Assembly (NCBI GenBank): GCA_021781615.1
Contig: JAJXWM010000013.1
Location: 1 to 47,825, forward strand
Source: Pseudomonadota bacterium
Lineage (GTDB): Bacteria; Pseudomonadota; Gammaproteobacteria; UBA9339
Direction: 5' to 3'
Length of the DNA stretch: 47,825 bases
Each line of letters begins with the position of its first letter. Position 1 is the first letter of the stretch. Below are positions 16,517 through 25,516 of this stretch, one piece after another. Below the pieces are notes generated by a model. That model was not told the DNA's origin and ran no database searches. It was given only the letters and a program-made list of their open reading frames with translations. The position numbers were made by a program, and so were the translations under genes.

Positions 16517-18601
16517 TTATTCTTGATCGTTATTTTTAATGTTACCAGTATCTATTGGTTGCGGTGCTGCATGTCCAACCGGTTTTTCCGATTTTACTTG
16601 TTCCGGAGTAGTATGGTGAGTGTCTTGTTTAGGAGCCCCCCCGTCTAGTTGAAAATTTCCTTTTACCCGTTCGGCGGTTATTTCATGGTAGGTATCGCTT
16701 GGTGGTGGTGGATTAAATTTTTTATTGCCTCGTGGTGGGACTTTGGGATTTGGTCGACTACGATCTGGCCTTTTCTCGCCAACACGACGATTTTTGTTCT
16801 CGCCATAATTACGATGAAACTTTCTTGGGCCACGAGCTTGTGGTTTAGTTTTAGATGGTGCTGAACCTGAAGTACCAAGAGCCGTTTTAATTGGTGCAAC
16901 GACCGGCTGTGCTTCGGCTGCTTCTCCTTTTTTGAATAGCCCACCAAAAATGTTTTTTACGTGATCCATAATTCCAGGGCTGTGACTTGATTTTTTTATG
17001 TCTATAGTGCTAGCAGTTAATGCCGGTTTTTCTATAGGTTTGGGTGCTGCTTCTTTTTTTTCTGGTACTTTAGGATTGTAAGAGGTAGCTAGTTTATAAC
17101 TTGCTTCTCGATTTTTAGATGTTTCATTAGCGCGAATCCTTTTTATATTATATTGAGGTGTTTCTAGGTTTGGATTTGGAAGGATTACGACATTAACACC
17201 TTGGCGTGTAGATACTTCGATGATGATTTCACGTCGTTCATTCAACATAAAGGTAGCTAAATCTACTGGTAATTGTGCTTGAATCTCGGCGGTATCATCT
17301 TTGATTGCTTCCTCTTCGATAACGCGAATTATTGATGATGTTAGCGATTCAATGCTTCTGATGGTTCCTTGTCCGTCGCAGCGGGGGCAGGGGACTTGTA
17401 TTGATGAACCTAAATGGGAGCGTAAGCGTTGGCGTGACATCTCTAAAAGACCGAAGCGGGTTATGTGTCCAACTTGTACTCTTGCGCGATCATGTTCTAA
17501 AGCTTCACGTAATTTATGGCTTACTGCGCGTTGATTTTTTATTTGTGACATATCAATAAAATCTATAACAATCAAGCCACCGATATCGCGTAAGCGTAAT
17601 TGACGAGCTATCTCTTCTGCCGCTTCAAGGTTGGTGTTGAGAGCGGTTTCTTCGATATCACTACCACTGGTTGCTCTTGCTGAGTTAACATCCACGCTTA
17701 CTAAGGCTTCAGTGTGGTCGATCGATATTGATCCGCCAGATGGCAATCTAACGACGCGTTGATAAGCCGTTTCTATTTGTTTTTCAACTTGATAAAAACT
17801 GAAAAGCGGAATCTTGCTTTGATACAGCTTAATCCTATCAGAGAAATCCGGTTTGACGTTTTCGATATATTGCTTGGTTTTATCAAACAACTCTTCTTTA
17901 TCTACTAAAATTTCTGTGATGTCTTGGCGCAGATAGTCACGGATGGCTCGCATTACTGCATCACCTTCTTGATAAATAAGAAAGGGTGCTTTATTGGTAG
18001 AGTAAGCTGCTTCGATTGCTTGCCAGCGTTTTAAAAGAGAGTCCAAGTCCCATTTTAGTTCACTCTCAGATTTTCCGGTACCCGCCGTGCGGACAATTAA
18101 GCCCATTCCTTCAGGTATACTTAAATGGTGCAATGAGTCTCGAAGTTCATCACGTTCTTTCCCTTCAATGCGGCGAGAAACACCACCTACTCGTGGATTA
18201 TTGGGCATTAAAACCAAGTATGATCCGGCTAGGCTAATAAAAGTAGTTAAGGCGGCTCCTTTATTACCGCGCTCTTCTTTATCGATTTGTACCATTAGCT
18301 CTTGACCTTCAGAGAGAACGTCTTTAATGCCAAGGTGGGAAAACGGTTCATTAGCTACTCCAGGTTTGAAGCAGGAGCGAGCAACCTCTTTGAAAGGCAA
18401 AAAACCATGGCGATCAGCGCCATAATCAATAAAAGCAGCTTCTAAGCTTGGTTCTACGCGAGAAACTTTGCCTTTATATATATTGGCTTTTTTTTGTTCA
18501 AATCCGGGGTGTTCAATATCGAGGTCATATAGAGACTGTCCTTTAATTAAGGCAACACGCACCTCATCCGCTTGAGTTGCGCTGATTAACATTTTATTCA
18601 T
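16517..18601 (-). CDS. rne: Ribonuclease E
   Basis: RNase E is the main endoribonuclease for mRNA decay and for rRNA and tRNA processing. The catalytic half is highly conserved: MLISATQ at the start, an S1 domain near 39-119 (KANIYKGKVSRVEPSLEAAF), the DNase-I-like active-site Asp residues in VSVDVNSARAT and IVIDFIDM near 300-350, and the zinc-link CPRCDGQGT near 400. At 694 aa the C-terminal arm is much shorter than the 1061-aa E. coli protein. It still has an amphipathic MDHVKNIFGGLFKKG that could anchor it to the membrane, and a basic RNA-binding-like RGPRKFHRNYG region. It is divergent from rluC, as in E. coli. Confidence 0.95.
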   Translation of the reverse strand: MNKMLISATQADEVRVALIKGQSLYDLDIEHPGFEQKKANIYKGKVSRVEPSLEAAFIDYGADRHGFLPFKEVARSCFKPGVANEPFSHLGIKDVLSEGQELMVQIDKEERGNKGAALTTFISLAGSYLVLMPNNPRVGGVSRRIEGKERDELRDSLHHLSIPEGMGLIVRTAGTGKSESELKWDLDSLLKRWQAIEAAYSTNKAPFLIYQEGDAVMRAIRDYLRQDITEILVDKEELFDKTKQYIENVKPDFSDRIKLYQSKIPLFSFYQVEKQIETAYQRVVRLPSGGSISIDHTEALVSVDVNSARATSGSDIEETALNTNLEAAEEIARQLRLRDIGGLIVIDFIDMSQIKNQRAVSHKLREALEHDRARVQVGHITRFGLLEMSRQRLRSHLGSSIQVPCPRCDGQGTIRSIESLTSSIIRVIEEEAIKDDTAEIQAQLPVDLATFMLNERREIIIEVSTRQGVNVVILPNPNLETPQYNIKRIRANETSKNREASYKLATSYNPKVPEKKEAAPKPIEKPALTASTIDIKKSSHSPGIMDHVKNIFGGLFKKGEAAEAQPVVAPIKTALGTSGSAPSKTKPQARGPRKFHRNYGENKNRRVGEKRPDRSRPNPKVPPRGNKKFNPPPPSDTYHEITAERVKGNFQLDGGAPKQDTHHTTPEQVKSEKPVGHAAPQPIDTGNIKNNDQE

Positions 18602-18948
18602 TTTAATACTCTTTTAATTAAGCGGCACCTTTTATAAGCTTAATTGGTAGCACTTCATCTACCTCTTGCAAATAATGATCAAAAATGGAACTTATATTTG
18701 CCCGTTCTTACAGTTTCTTTTAAAATGTGCCTTTTTAAATTTGTTAAATTTGTTTCTGGGGGAAAATTGTTTTTTTGCAACCCCCACCTATAACTTGTGT
18801 AAAAAAAACATGCAATCAATGGATTAGATGCATTATTTTTTTACGGCTACCAATCCTATAGCTCGCGCCTAACTTACTATTAAAGTTTAAAAAATGCAAC
18901 TGGAATCAATAAATTTTGTTGATATACTGATAAGAAAAGATCCGGAAT
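18602..18948. other. Divergent rne/rluC control region
   Basis: No gene is visible. The part next to rne should be its long 5' leader, which in E. coli mediates autoregulation by RNase E; whether that holds here cannot be told. A hairpin pairs TGGGGG at 18757-18762 with CCCCCA at 18781-18786. TATACT at 18923-18928 is a plausible -10 box for rluC, with only a poor -35 match at 18900. Confidence 0.45.
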
Positions 18949-19899
18949 ATGAAAAATATAACAATCGGCAAAAAGTGCGAGCCATCTATATTGATTATTG
19001 ACGAAGAATTCGCCAATCAACGGATAGATAACTTCCTGTTCAATAAGCTCAAAAATGTACCGAAAAGTCGTATTTATCGGATGTTGCGTGGCGGTGAGGT
19101 ACGGGTTAATAAAAAGAGAGTGAAGCCGCTTTATAAAATACAGCCAGAGGATGTGATAAGAGTCCCGCCTTTTTGGGCAGAAAGTACGCCACATAGTGGT
19201 AAAAAACCTACGACGAGCTTAACCCAGCTACTTCTCGCTTCAATTATTTTTGAGGATAATAGAATTTTGGTGATCAATAAACCATCAGGGGTTGCCTCCC
19301 ACGGTGGTAGTGGTATTAATTTTGGGGTGATTGAAACCTTAAGGGTAGCAAGAGATGATTTGAAAAATTTAGAGCTAGTGCATCGACTTGATCGTGATAC
19401 CTCAGGATGCTTAATCTTGGCTAAAAAGCGGAGCGCCTTGCGAGAGCTGCATAAATCAGCGATAGAAGGGAAAATTTTAAAGAAATATGTCCTGTTGGTT
19501 AAGGGTAAATGGGAAAATGGTAAGCGAATTATTGATTTACCACTGCTTAAAAATCAGTTAAAATCTGGGGAAAGGATAGTTAGGGTAAGTGAGGGGGGTA
19601 AGAAATCCATAACTATTTTTCGGCCGATTAAAATAGGCGAGTATGTTTCTTTAATTGAAGCTGAATTAAAAACTGGTCGTACTCATCAAATTCGGGTGCA
19701 TGCCGCTCATATCGGCCATCCTATAGCTGGTGATGAAAAATATGGTGATAAAGAATTTAATAGCGAGATGAGTAACTACGAATTAAAGAGGCTGTTTCTC
19801 CATGCTGGGGAAATTGGATTTTGTTGGATGACAGGGGAGAAGGTTGGGTTTACGGCAGAGTTAGATGAGGGGTTGAAAAAGACTTTGTCAAAAATATAA
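18949..19899 (+). CDS. rluC: 23S rRNA pseudouridine synthase RluC
   Basis: RluC isomerises uridines in 23S rRNA (955, 2504 and 2580 in E. coli). An S4 RNA-binding domain covers about residues 22-80 (RIDNFLFNKLKNVPKSRIYR), and the RluA-type catalytic domain follows, with HRLDRDTSGCLILAKK containing catalytic D148, and LKTGRTHQIRVHAAHIGHPI. Its 316 aa and the divergent rne neighbour support RluC over RluD. Downstream, the E. coli order continues maf-yceD-rpmF; here that space holds three accessory genes. Confidence 0.93.
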   Translation: MKNITIGKKCEPSILIIDEEFANQRIDNFLFNKLKNVPKSRIYRMLRGGEVRVNKKRVKPLYKIQPEDVIRVPPFWAESTPHSGKKPTTSLTQLLLASIIFEDNRILVINKPSGVASHGGSGINFGVIETLRVARDDLKNLELVHRLDRDTSGCLILAKKRSALRELHKSAIEGKILKKYVLLVKGKWENGKRIIDLPLLKNQLKSGERIVRVSEGGKKSITIFRPIKIGEYVSLIEAELKTGRTHQIRVHAAHIGHPIAGDEKYGDKEFNSEMSNYELKRLFLHAGEIGFCWMTGEKVGFTAELDEGLKKTLSKI

Positions 19900-19914
19900 A
19901 AAGGGAGATTTTAT

Positions 19915-22900
19915 ATGTACGCTAGAAGGGGTACCGCTATCAGTAGAGTTGGTAAAGGGAAAAAGTATTGGTTCAATTTTTCTGCATCTATAATCAGCAT
20001 GGGCTTAGCTTTTACTGTGGTTGTTAATAAGCTTGTGAAAGTCGTAGGTTTTGTATATTCCCAGCATCCTCTTGATGTGTTTTTCCGTGCTTTTGCTTCT
20101 GGATATGAAACCACCTCGGCGCAGTTGGTGTTGAAAGGCAGCGCGCCAAGTAGTTCAAGAAAATTAACATTACTTGGTGTTGGTGAGGCGTCGCAGACCC
20201 CTGGAAAATTAGAAAAGGTTTATAAGGTACTAACAACAGCTCAAGAAGATATTGTGCGTCTTTCAGTGGCAGATAAAAGCTACGGAGATTCTGCTTTTAG
20301 ACGTCACATAGGCGCTCCTTTTGAAGCAGCACTTGAATTTCAGAGAAGAAAATTTCAAAAAATAGTTGATGGTGAAAAATTATCAAGAGAAAAAGGTAGG
20401 ATATCCAGCGAAGATTGGCTGGTTAAAGCGGTAGTTACCGGAGAAGATTTTTGGCGAACAAGGGCTTTGGGTAAAGTTGAATCCTTCGAAGGCCTTCTTG
20501 ATCCTCGAGAGGGCCTTAAGAACATGGCTAAGCCTTGGAGAGCAATGGATCGAATGTTCAGAATGGCTTATTCTATAAATAAGTCTGGCTGGGCTACGAA
20601 TATTGAGCTTAAGTCTAGAGAATATGTGCTTGGTGTGCCGACCGCTATATGTAGCACATTGTTGGTTAACGCTAATAGGCTTGGTAGGTATTGGGGGGCG
20701 TTTACCGCTGCGGTTTCATGGGAATGCTTTGGGAGCGAATTTACTACCCGTAGTGGTGTTCTTACGCGGTCGATATTGGCAGTTTTGTTTGTATATAGGG
20801 AGATTACAGACTTTTGTGTTGAAAGGACAAAAGAAATTTACAATTTTCTTCACCGGGGTATTTTTTTTCCGGTGATTACAGGAGCGGCTTTAGGGCTGCA
20901 TGAGGCTATGGTGCAAGAACATCCCGCGCTGGCGAGAAGCTTGCAGGGGGATCGGCCACTTGTTCCAGAGGAACTTAACAAAGAAGCGGGTTTCTTGCAG
21001 ACAGTAAAAAAATGTTATGAAGTAGTAAGGAAATATCAACAAAAGTATGATCCTGCTTTTGCAGCTAAAGAGGAAGATGGTAGTGAAAAGGATCGTGGAA
21101 AGGTAATGGATGAGAGTTACGTCAGGATATCTGCTAGCAAAAGATTTTTAGAGGGGCGGCTTGCGTTTTTTGCTATTTGCAAAAAGGGGGGTGATATTGG
21201 CGAGTGGGTGAAAAATTTTTCTTTGTTCGCTAGAACCTCCATGCTTACTTTTCAGAATATTATGGCAAAGGTCTCTTTTGTTGTGGCTAAGGGATCTGCG
21301 AAAAAATTCATTAGCTGTGGTCCTACTCAGCTTCTCATGAAATCTGTTATGGGTCCTACTGCAAGTGAAGAGTTAGAGGGGCTGTTGCTTGATGCTATGG
21401 GGTCCAAGGTGGGATTAAGAGAAGTCAGGATATTTACAGAGAGGACAGTATTAACAGGGGAAGAAAGACTAGAAGAGCTGGAAAAAATAGGTAAACGAGC
21501 TATAGCTATAGTTAATGAATTTGTAAAAACAAGAAAAGATGATGAGCATGTTGTAGCGGAACAAGTGGCAGAAATAGAATTAGGAGCATTATTTGAATTG
21601 GAAGAAACTATTGATGGTGCTCTAATTACAATAAAGGATGAGGGCGATCTAGCTCGGGTTATTGATGAAGCAATGAGGCAATTTATAGTAAAAATGAAGA
21701 TAGTAAAAATGAAGGAGGTGGAGGCGGAGCAACTTAAATACATGGTAGAATTAAGTGAGCTGATTAAAAAGGAAGTAGAAATTTTAATAGTGATAGATAA
21801 GAAGAGGAGGGTGATGAAGAAAAAATACCATACAGGTGTTGCTGGATTATTGGAAAAAGCAATTAAAGAGCATAGAAATGCAATTCGCTTGGCTGAGGAG
21901 AGTGTGGCTATGAGCGAGCAGCATTATCTTGGCGTAGTAGAAGAACCTATGGCGGCAGGCTCAGTAACAGAAACAATAGATAAGTTTATAGAAAAAAGAC
22001 GGCACGAGATAGGGAAAGAGTATCCAGCTCAGGTGGAGTCAGACAAGCAAGTGATAAAAGAGACACGGCAAAGAGTATTAAAAGCGCAGCTTGATCGAGT
22101 GGAAAAAATAGAACAAATGGCCAAAGCGGCGTTATCAACAGAGTCAGGGGAGTTAGTGCAGATAACAAAACAAGAAGCAGAAGAAGCCCTTAAATCGACA
22201 AAAAAAGCTAAAATAATGCTAGAAGAATCCATTATGATTGAGCCATCATCTTCAGTAGAAGCGTGGCGAAACACAACGAGAAAAATGCGCGAAACTAACG
22301 AAAGTCTGGGTCATTTGGAGTGGATATTTTCATATAGATTGGTAGCGGAAAAAGAAGTGACGAAAATAAATCGAGTAACTTTTGCAGAGGTGGCGGAATT
22401 AGAAAAGAAGGTTGCTGCAGAATTTAAAAGACAAACAGTAACGCGAGAGTTGTTAGTTGCTCATGATAGTACTTTGAGTAATTTGCCTTCAAAGGATAAG
22501 AAGAAAATAGGAATAGATTTAGATGATGATCTGCTGAAGATGGCGGAGGAGACCAGGAAAATGATAGATGTTTTCTTGGCAGAGAGGGAAGCAAGAATTC
22601 CAGATTTAAGAATGTTAATGTTTAAAAAAGAGCAAGAAATGCTGAGTGATTTGGAAGGGAGATTGCAAGGGGTGGGAATAAAGGCAGGGCAGCAAGATGT
22701 TAGTGAACCCCTCGAACAGAAAGCAAAGCAATTGATGGAACAGTTCACGGTGAGAAATCGTGCGATGATGAATGCGATGTGTTTAGAGCTTACCAAATTA
22801 GAAACGCTGATTGAGCTGGAAAAAAAAATCATTTCCTTTATGACAGAAAAAGGAGTGGCTGCTGAAAAGATCGCTAGTGTGGAAACAGAGCTTAGTAGGC

Positions 22901-23199
22901 ATGTAGCAGAATATGAAAAAATAGTAAAGGTGGATGAAAAGGCGACAATAGAGGAAAAAAAACAAGGGATACTAGAAAAGTTGGAAATAGGGCCACCGCT
23001 GGAAGTATTATTGGTTGAAACAAAGGTTGGTGAAGCCACGCCATTGTCACAAAAACCATTGTCGGACAGAGTTGGCGATCAATTAGGGCTTATAAAAAAA
23101 AGGCTGGAGAAGATAAATCAAGAGCTGTTTGGTTTGGCTGGTGTTGGGGATGCGGTTGTTGATCATGCGCGGCAAGTAGTATATAGCCCCAATCAGTAA
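19915..23199 (+). CDS. Large coiled-coil protein, candidate secreted effector
   Basis: I do not recognise this 1094-aa protein. The start is well supported: GGGAG lies about nine bases before the ATG. The first 400 residues are mixed, with hydrophobic stretches near 20-45 (ISMGLAFTVVVNKLVKVVGFVY), near 245-260 and near 280-330, without a typical signal peptide. From about residue 500 the sequence becomes Glu/Lys-rich and helical, with long predicted coiled coils (EERLEELEKIGKRAIAIV, RVEKIEQMAKAALST, KKRLEKINQELFGLAG), and the coding strand turns purine-rich. No enzyme motif is seen. It fills the site of maf/yceD between rluC and rpmF. A host-directed effector role is inference from size, coiled coils and likely lifestyle. 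Confidence 0.7.
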   Translation: MYARRGTAISRVGKGKKYWFNFSASIISMGLAFTVVVNKLVKVVGFVYSQHPLDVFFRAFASGYETTSAQLVLKGSAPSSSRKLTLLGVGEASQTPGKLEKVYKVLTTAQEDIVRLSVADKSYGDSAFRRHIGAPFEAALEFQRRKFQKIVDGEKLSREKGRISSEDWLVKAVVTGEDFWRTRALGKVESFEGLLDPREGLKNMAKPWRAMDRMFRMAYSINKSGWATNIELKSREYVLGVPTAICSTLLVNANRLGRYWGAFTAAVSWECFGSEFTTRSGVLTRSILAVLFVYREITDFCVERTKEIYNFLHRGIFFPVITGAALGLHEAMVQEHPALARSLQGDRPLVPEELNKEAGFLQTVKKCYEVVRKYQQKYDPAFAAKEEDGSEKDRGKVMDESYVRISASKRFLEGRLAFFAICKKGGDIGEWVKNFSLFARTSMLTFQNIMAKVSFVVAKGSAKKFISCGPTQLLMKSVMGPTASEELEGLLLDAMGSKVGLREVRIFTERTVLTGEERLEELEKIGKRAIAIVNEFVKTRKDDEHVVAEQVAEIELGALFELEETIDGALITIKDEGDLARVIDEAMRQFIVKMKIVKMKEVEAEQLKYMVELSELIKKEVEILIVIDKKRRVMKKKYHTGVAGLLEKAIKEHRNAIRLAEESVAMSEQHYLGVVEEPMAAGSVTETIDKFIEKRRHEIGKEYPAQVESDKQVIKETRQRVLKAQLDRVEKIEQMAKAALSTESGELVQITKQEAEEALKSTKKAKIMLEESIMIEPSSSVEAWRNTTRKMRETNESLGHLEWIFSYRLVAEKEVTKINRVTFAEVAELEKKVAAEFKRQTVTRELLVAHDSTLSNLPSKDKKKIGIDLDDDLLKMAEETRKMIDVFLAEREARIPDLRMLMFKKEQEMLSDLEGRLQGVGIKAGQQDVSEPLEQKAKQLMEQFTVRNRAMMNAMCLELTKLETLIELEKKIISFMTEKGVAAEKIASVETELSRHVAEYEKIVKVDEKATIEEKKQGILEKLEIGPPLEVLLVETKVGEATPLSQKPLSDRVGDQLGLIKKRLEKINQELFGLAGVGDAVVDHARQVVYSPNQ

Positions 23200-23261
23200 A
23201 GGTGAAATACTGGTGTAGCAATGGTGTGTGAAATCTATATGACCTAAAAGGAGAAATTTGT

Positions 23262-23618
23262 ATGTTGGCTGATTCCATAATGAGATTAAAGCTTGCTTTT
23301 GCTGGTGTTCCTATGAACGGTTTATTTTTTTGGGAGAGTCTTCTTTCTTTTGATGATGAAGGATACAAAGGGATGGTGGAAGAAAACTTTATGAATATTA
23401 TAAATTCTCTTTCAGAAGAAGATGGGGAGTTGAAGGTATATTGTATGGAAATATTAAATGACCTAAAAAAAATGCGAAAAGGGGTCATCGAATTTCCAAA
23501 AATAAGAGAGGAGATAGAGAAGATTAGGGAAGAGCTGATAGAGGATGCAGCACAAGAAGCGTTTATCGGTATTTTAAACGATAGCTTAGCTAAGCAAGAA
23601 GTAAACAAAACTAAATAA
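23262..23618 (+). CDS. Hypothetical 118-aa charged helical protein
   Basis: The gene is real by context: AAGGAG stands nine bases ahead of the ATG, it follows the 1094-aa gene in the same direction after 62 bases, and its composition is coding-like. The product has a mixed N terminus (FAGVPMNGLFFWESLLSF) and a strongly charged helical C-terminal half (KIREEIEKIREELIEDAAQ). No family is recognised. It may be a partner or chaperone of the large upstream protein, which is only a guess from adjacency. It converges on the small peptide gene with 11 bases between the stops. Confidence 0.6.
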   Translation: MLADSIMRLKLAFAGVPMNGLFFWESLLSFDDEGYKGMVEENFMNIINSLSEEDGELKVYCMEILNDLKKMRKGVIEFPKIREEIEKIREELIEDAAQEAFIGILNDSLAKQEVNKTK

Positions 23619-23629
23619 AAATAAGGGTC

Positions 23630-23833
23630 TTATCCGTGAGTTACCGCTATTGTTTTTATCTTGAATATGGTGAGACAAAGACCTGTTAAAGCGACGACTA
23701 CTAGTGCCAGAGAGATAACAGACAAAGACGTTGTTATATTACGGTCTGCAGCTTCTATGGCTGGGTCGGTGTAATCATAGCCGCCAGTAACTAAGGCGAT
23801 TTCTTTTTGGCTTAATATATTGATTGTACACAT
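23630..23833 (-). CDS. Small peptide with a double-glycine-type leader and one membrane segment
   Basis: The 67-aa product begins MCTINILSQKEIALVTGG. This fits the leader of class II bacteriocins and related peptides (hydrophobic positions, then LS.KE...V.GG) that are cut after Gly-Gly by peptidase-containing ABC transporters. The predicted mature part is 49 aa: a short acidic head (YDYTDPAIEAADRN), a hydrophobic helix (SLSVISLALVVVALTGLCLTI) and a basic tail. I choose the ATG at 23833 because GGAG lies nine bases upstream; the GTG at 23848 would lie in that ribosome site. No transporter or immunity gene is recognised nearby. It could instead be a small membrane protein whose N terminus matches the leader pattern by chance. 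Confidence 0.6.
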   Translation of the reverse strand: MCTINILSQKEIALVTGGYDYTDPAIEAADRNITTSLSVISLALVVVALTGLCLTIFKIKTIAVTHG

Positions 23834-24193
23834 AAAAATGTTCTCCACTATTGCTTTTTAAAAATTAAAATATCATAAAGATTAGATTCATTTCGCTAAA
23901 AACCAACCGCCTGCGCCTGCCTAGCGCATCATTTCAACACATTTACGGATAACGATATACGAATATAGGTTAAGTATTTGTGGTATGTTTTAATCCGTGA
24001 TCTAAGTTCAACCTTCTGTGCTAAGTATAGCATGAAGTTAATGAATTAGCAGGATGGAGTATCGAAAGTTACATGTAAGCCATAAGTTGTCGCTTTTTTA
24101 ACATACCACGTTCCGTTTGCGGCGGGATAGTTGATTAAATTATGTCAATAATACAAGAAGTTAATTGTAGTTAGGCTATTTCTTTTATTAACT
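23834..24193. other. Intergenic region between the peptide gene and the rpmF promoter
   Basis: No gene is visible; yceD (DUF177), which normally precedes rpmF, is absent. GTGGTATGTT at 23980-23989 is exactly complementary to AACATACCAC at 24100-24109, so a 130-base stem-loop is possible. The stretch just upstream of the peptide gene is AT-rich but has no clear promoter pair. Confidence 0.45.
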
Positions 24194-24222
24194 TTGACAT
24201 AGTAAATTCATGAGGTTATATT
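24194..24222 (+). promoter_or_regulatory. Near-consensus sigma-70 promoter of the rpmF-plsX-fab operon
   Basis: A perfect -35 box TTGACA at 24194-24199 is followed by exactly 17 bases and a -10 box TATATT at 24217-24222 (five of six consensus positions). Transcription would begin near 24229, about 37 bases ahead of rpmF. This is the best promoter match I found in the window and suits a highly expressed ribosomal protein operon. Confidence 0.75.
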
Positions 24223-24265
24223 CAGCAAATCATAATTTTTGTTTAGTTTGATATTTGGAGGACAA

Positions 24266-24475
24266 ATGGCAGTTCAAAAGAGTAGAGTAACAAGATCTAA
24301 ACGTGGCATGCGTCGCGCACATAATGCTTTGACAGGTCCGACTTTGTCATCGGATAAAACTAGTGGTGAGACTCATCGTCGTCATCATCTGACCAAAGAT
24401 GGTTATTATCGTGGACGTCAAGTAATAGCACCAAAACCTATTAAAACTACTGACACTGATAAAGCAGAGCAATAA
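24266..24475 (+). CDS. rpmF: 50S ribosomal protein L32
   Basis: L32 is a small large-subunit ribosomal protein. The product starts [18 protein letters not shown], the invariant L32 N terminus, with [10 protein letters not shown] further on. The ATG at 24266 has a strong GGAGG six bases ahead. At 69 aa it is about 12 residues longer than the E. coli protein at the C terminus. It heads the lipid operon, as in most gammaproteobacteria; plsX follows two bases after the stop. Confidence 0.96.
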   Translation: MAVQKSRVTRSKRGMRRAHNALTGPTLSSDKTSGETHRRHHLTKDGYYRGRQVIAPKPIKTTDTDKAEQ

Positions 24476-24477
24476 TC

Positions 24478-25515
24478 TTGGAAAAAGTCATAATTTCAGT
24501 CGATGTGATGGGTGGCGATTACGGTCCAGCCGTTACTATACCTGCTGCCTTTCAGTTGTTGGCTAAATATTCCAGTGTCCAGTTAATCTTGGTTGGTAAG
24601 CAAGAGGTGCTGAATACTGCTATTGCTGCTCAAGGAAATTCTGAACTAAAAAATCGAATTACTGTCCGTCATGCGTCGGAAGAAGTTTTAATGGATGAAG
24701 TGCCATCGAAGGCTTTGCGGAATAAAAAAGACTCATCAATGAGGGTGGCTATTAACTTGGTGAAAGATGGTACGGCCCAAGCTTGTGTAAGCGCTGGTAA
24801 TACCGGAGCATTAGTTGCAACGGCAAGATTTGTTTTAAAAACCTTACCTGGTATTGACCGGCCAGCGATTACTACCCATTTTCCAACCATGGTCCCAAAT
24901 AAGGGAACCAATATCTTAGATCTTGGTGCTAACGTTGATTGTAAGGCAGATTATCTTTGTCAACTTGCAGTTATGGGGACAGTTTTAGCTTCAGTTATCG
25001 ATAATAATCCTAACCCTAAAGTTGCTTTACTCAATATCGGGTCAGAAGAGATTAAAGGTAACGAACAAATTAAAGAAGCTGCGCAAATATTAGCGGCAAA
25101 TAAAAATATAAATTATGTTGGATTTGTCGAAGGGGATGAGCTTTTTAAAGGTCATATTGATGTCGTTGTTTGCGATGGTTTTATTGGTAATGTTGTGCTA
25201 AAAACAATTGAGGGGGCGTTAAAATTGGTAGGATTTTATGCTAAAAGAAATATGATGCGTAATATTTTTACCAAGCTTACCACCTTGCTTGCTTTGCCAA
25301 TGTTGAAGGGATTACAAAGAGATATCGATCCCGGTAAGTATAACGGTGCAACCTTGGTCGGTTTACAAGGGGTGGTGATTAAAAGTCATGGTGGGGCAAA
25401 TGCAGCGGCATTTTTCCATGCTCTTGAAAAAGCGGTTATTGAGGCAGAGAAAAATGTTCCGCAGAAAATTGGTGATGAAATAGTAAGAATTCTTAAAGCA
25501 GGCGCGGTGAGTTAG
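24478..25515 (+). CDS. plsX: Phosphate acyltransferase PlsX
   Basis: PlsX converts acyl-ACP to acyl-phosphate, the substrate of PlsY. The N terminus ISVDVMGGDYGP is the family signature; SAGNTGALVA and the GSEEIKGNEQIKEA and CDGFIGNVVLKTIEG blocks confirm it. The best start is TTG at 24478, giving the usual short lead before the MGGD motif and lying two bases after the rpmF stop, so translation is probably coupled. No strong ribosome site is seen. Length is 345 aa. Confidence 0.95.
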   Translation: MEKVIISVDVMGGDYGPAVTIPAAFQLLAKYSSVQLILVGKQEVLNTAIAAQGNSELKNRITVRHASEEVLMDEVPSKALRNKKDSSMRVAINLVKDGTAQACVSAGNTGALVATARFVLKTLPGIDRPAITTHFPTMVPNKGTNILDLGANVDCKADYLCQLAVMGTVLASVIDNNPNPKVALLNIGSEEIKGNEQIKEAAQILAANKNINYVGFVEGDELFKGHIDVVVCDGFIGNVVLKTIEGALKLVGFYAKRNMMRNIFTKLTTLLALPMLKGLQRDIDPGKYNGATLVGLQGVVIKSHGGANAAAFFHALEKAVIEAEKNVPQKIGDEIVRILKAGAVS

Positions 25516-25516
25516 C

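Noticed and set aside
21327-23608. Long minus-strand frames opposite the 1094-aa and 118-aa genes
   Set aside because: They mirror the purine-rich Glu/Lys codons of the plus strand and give Ser/Leu/Ile-rich low-complexity products with no start signals.
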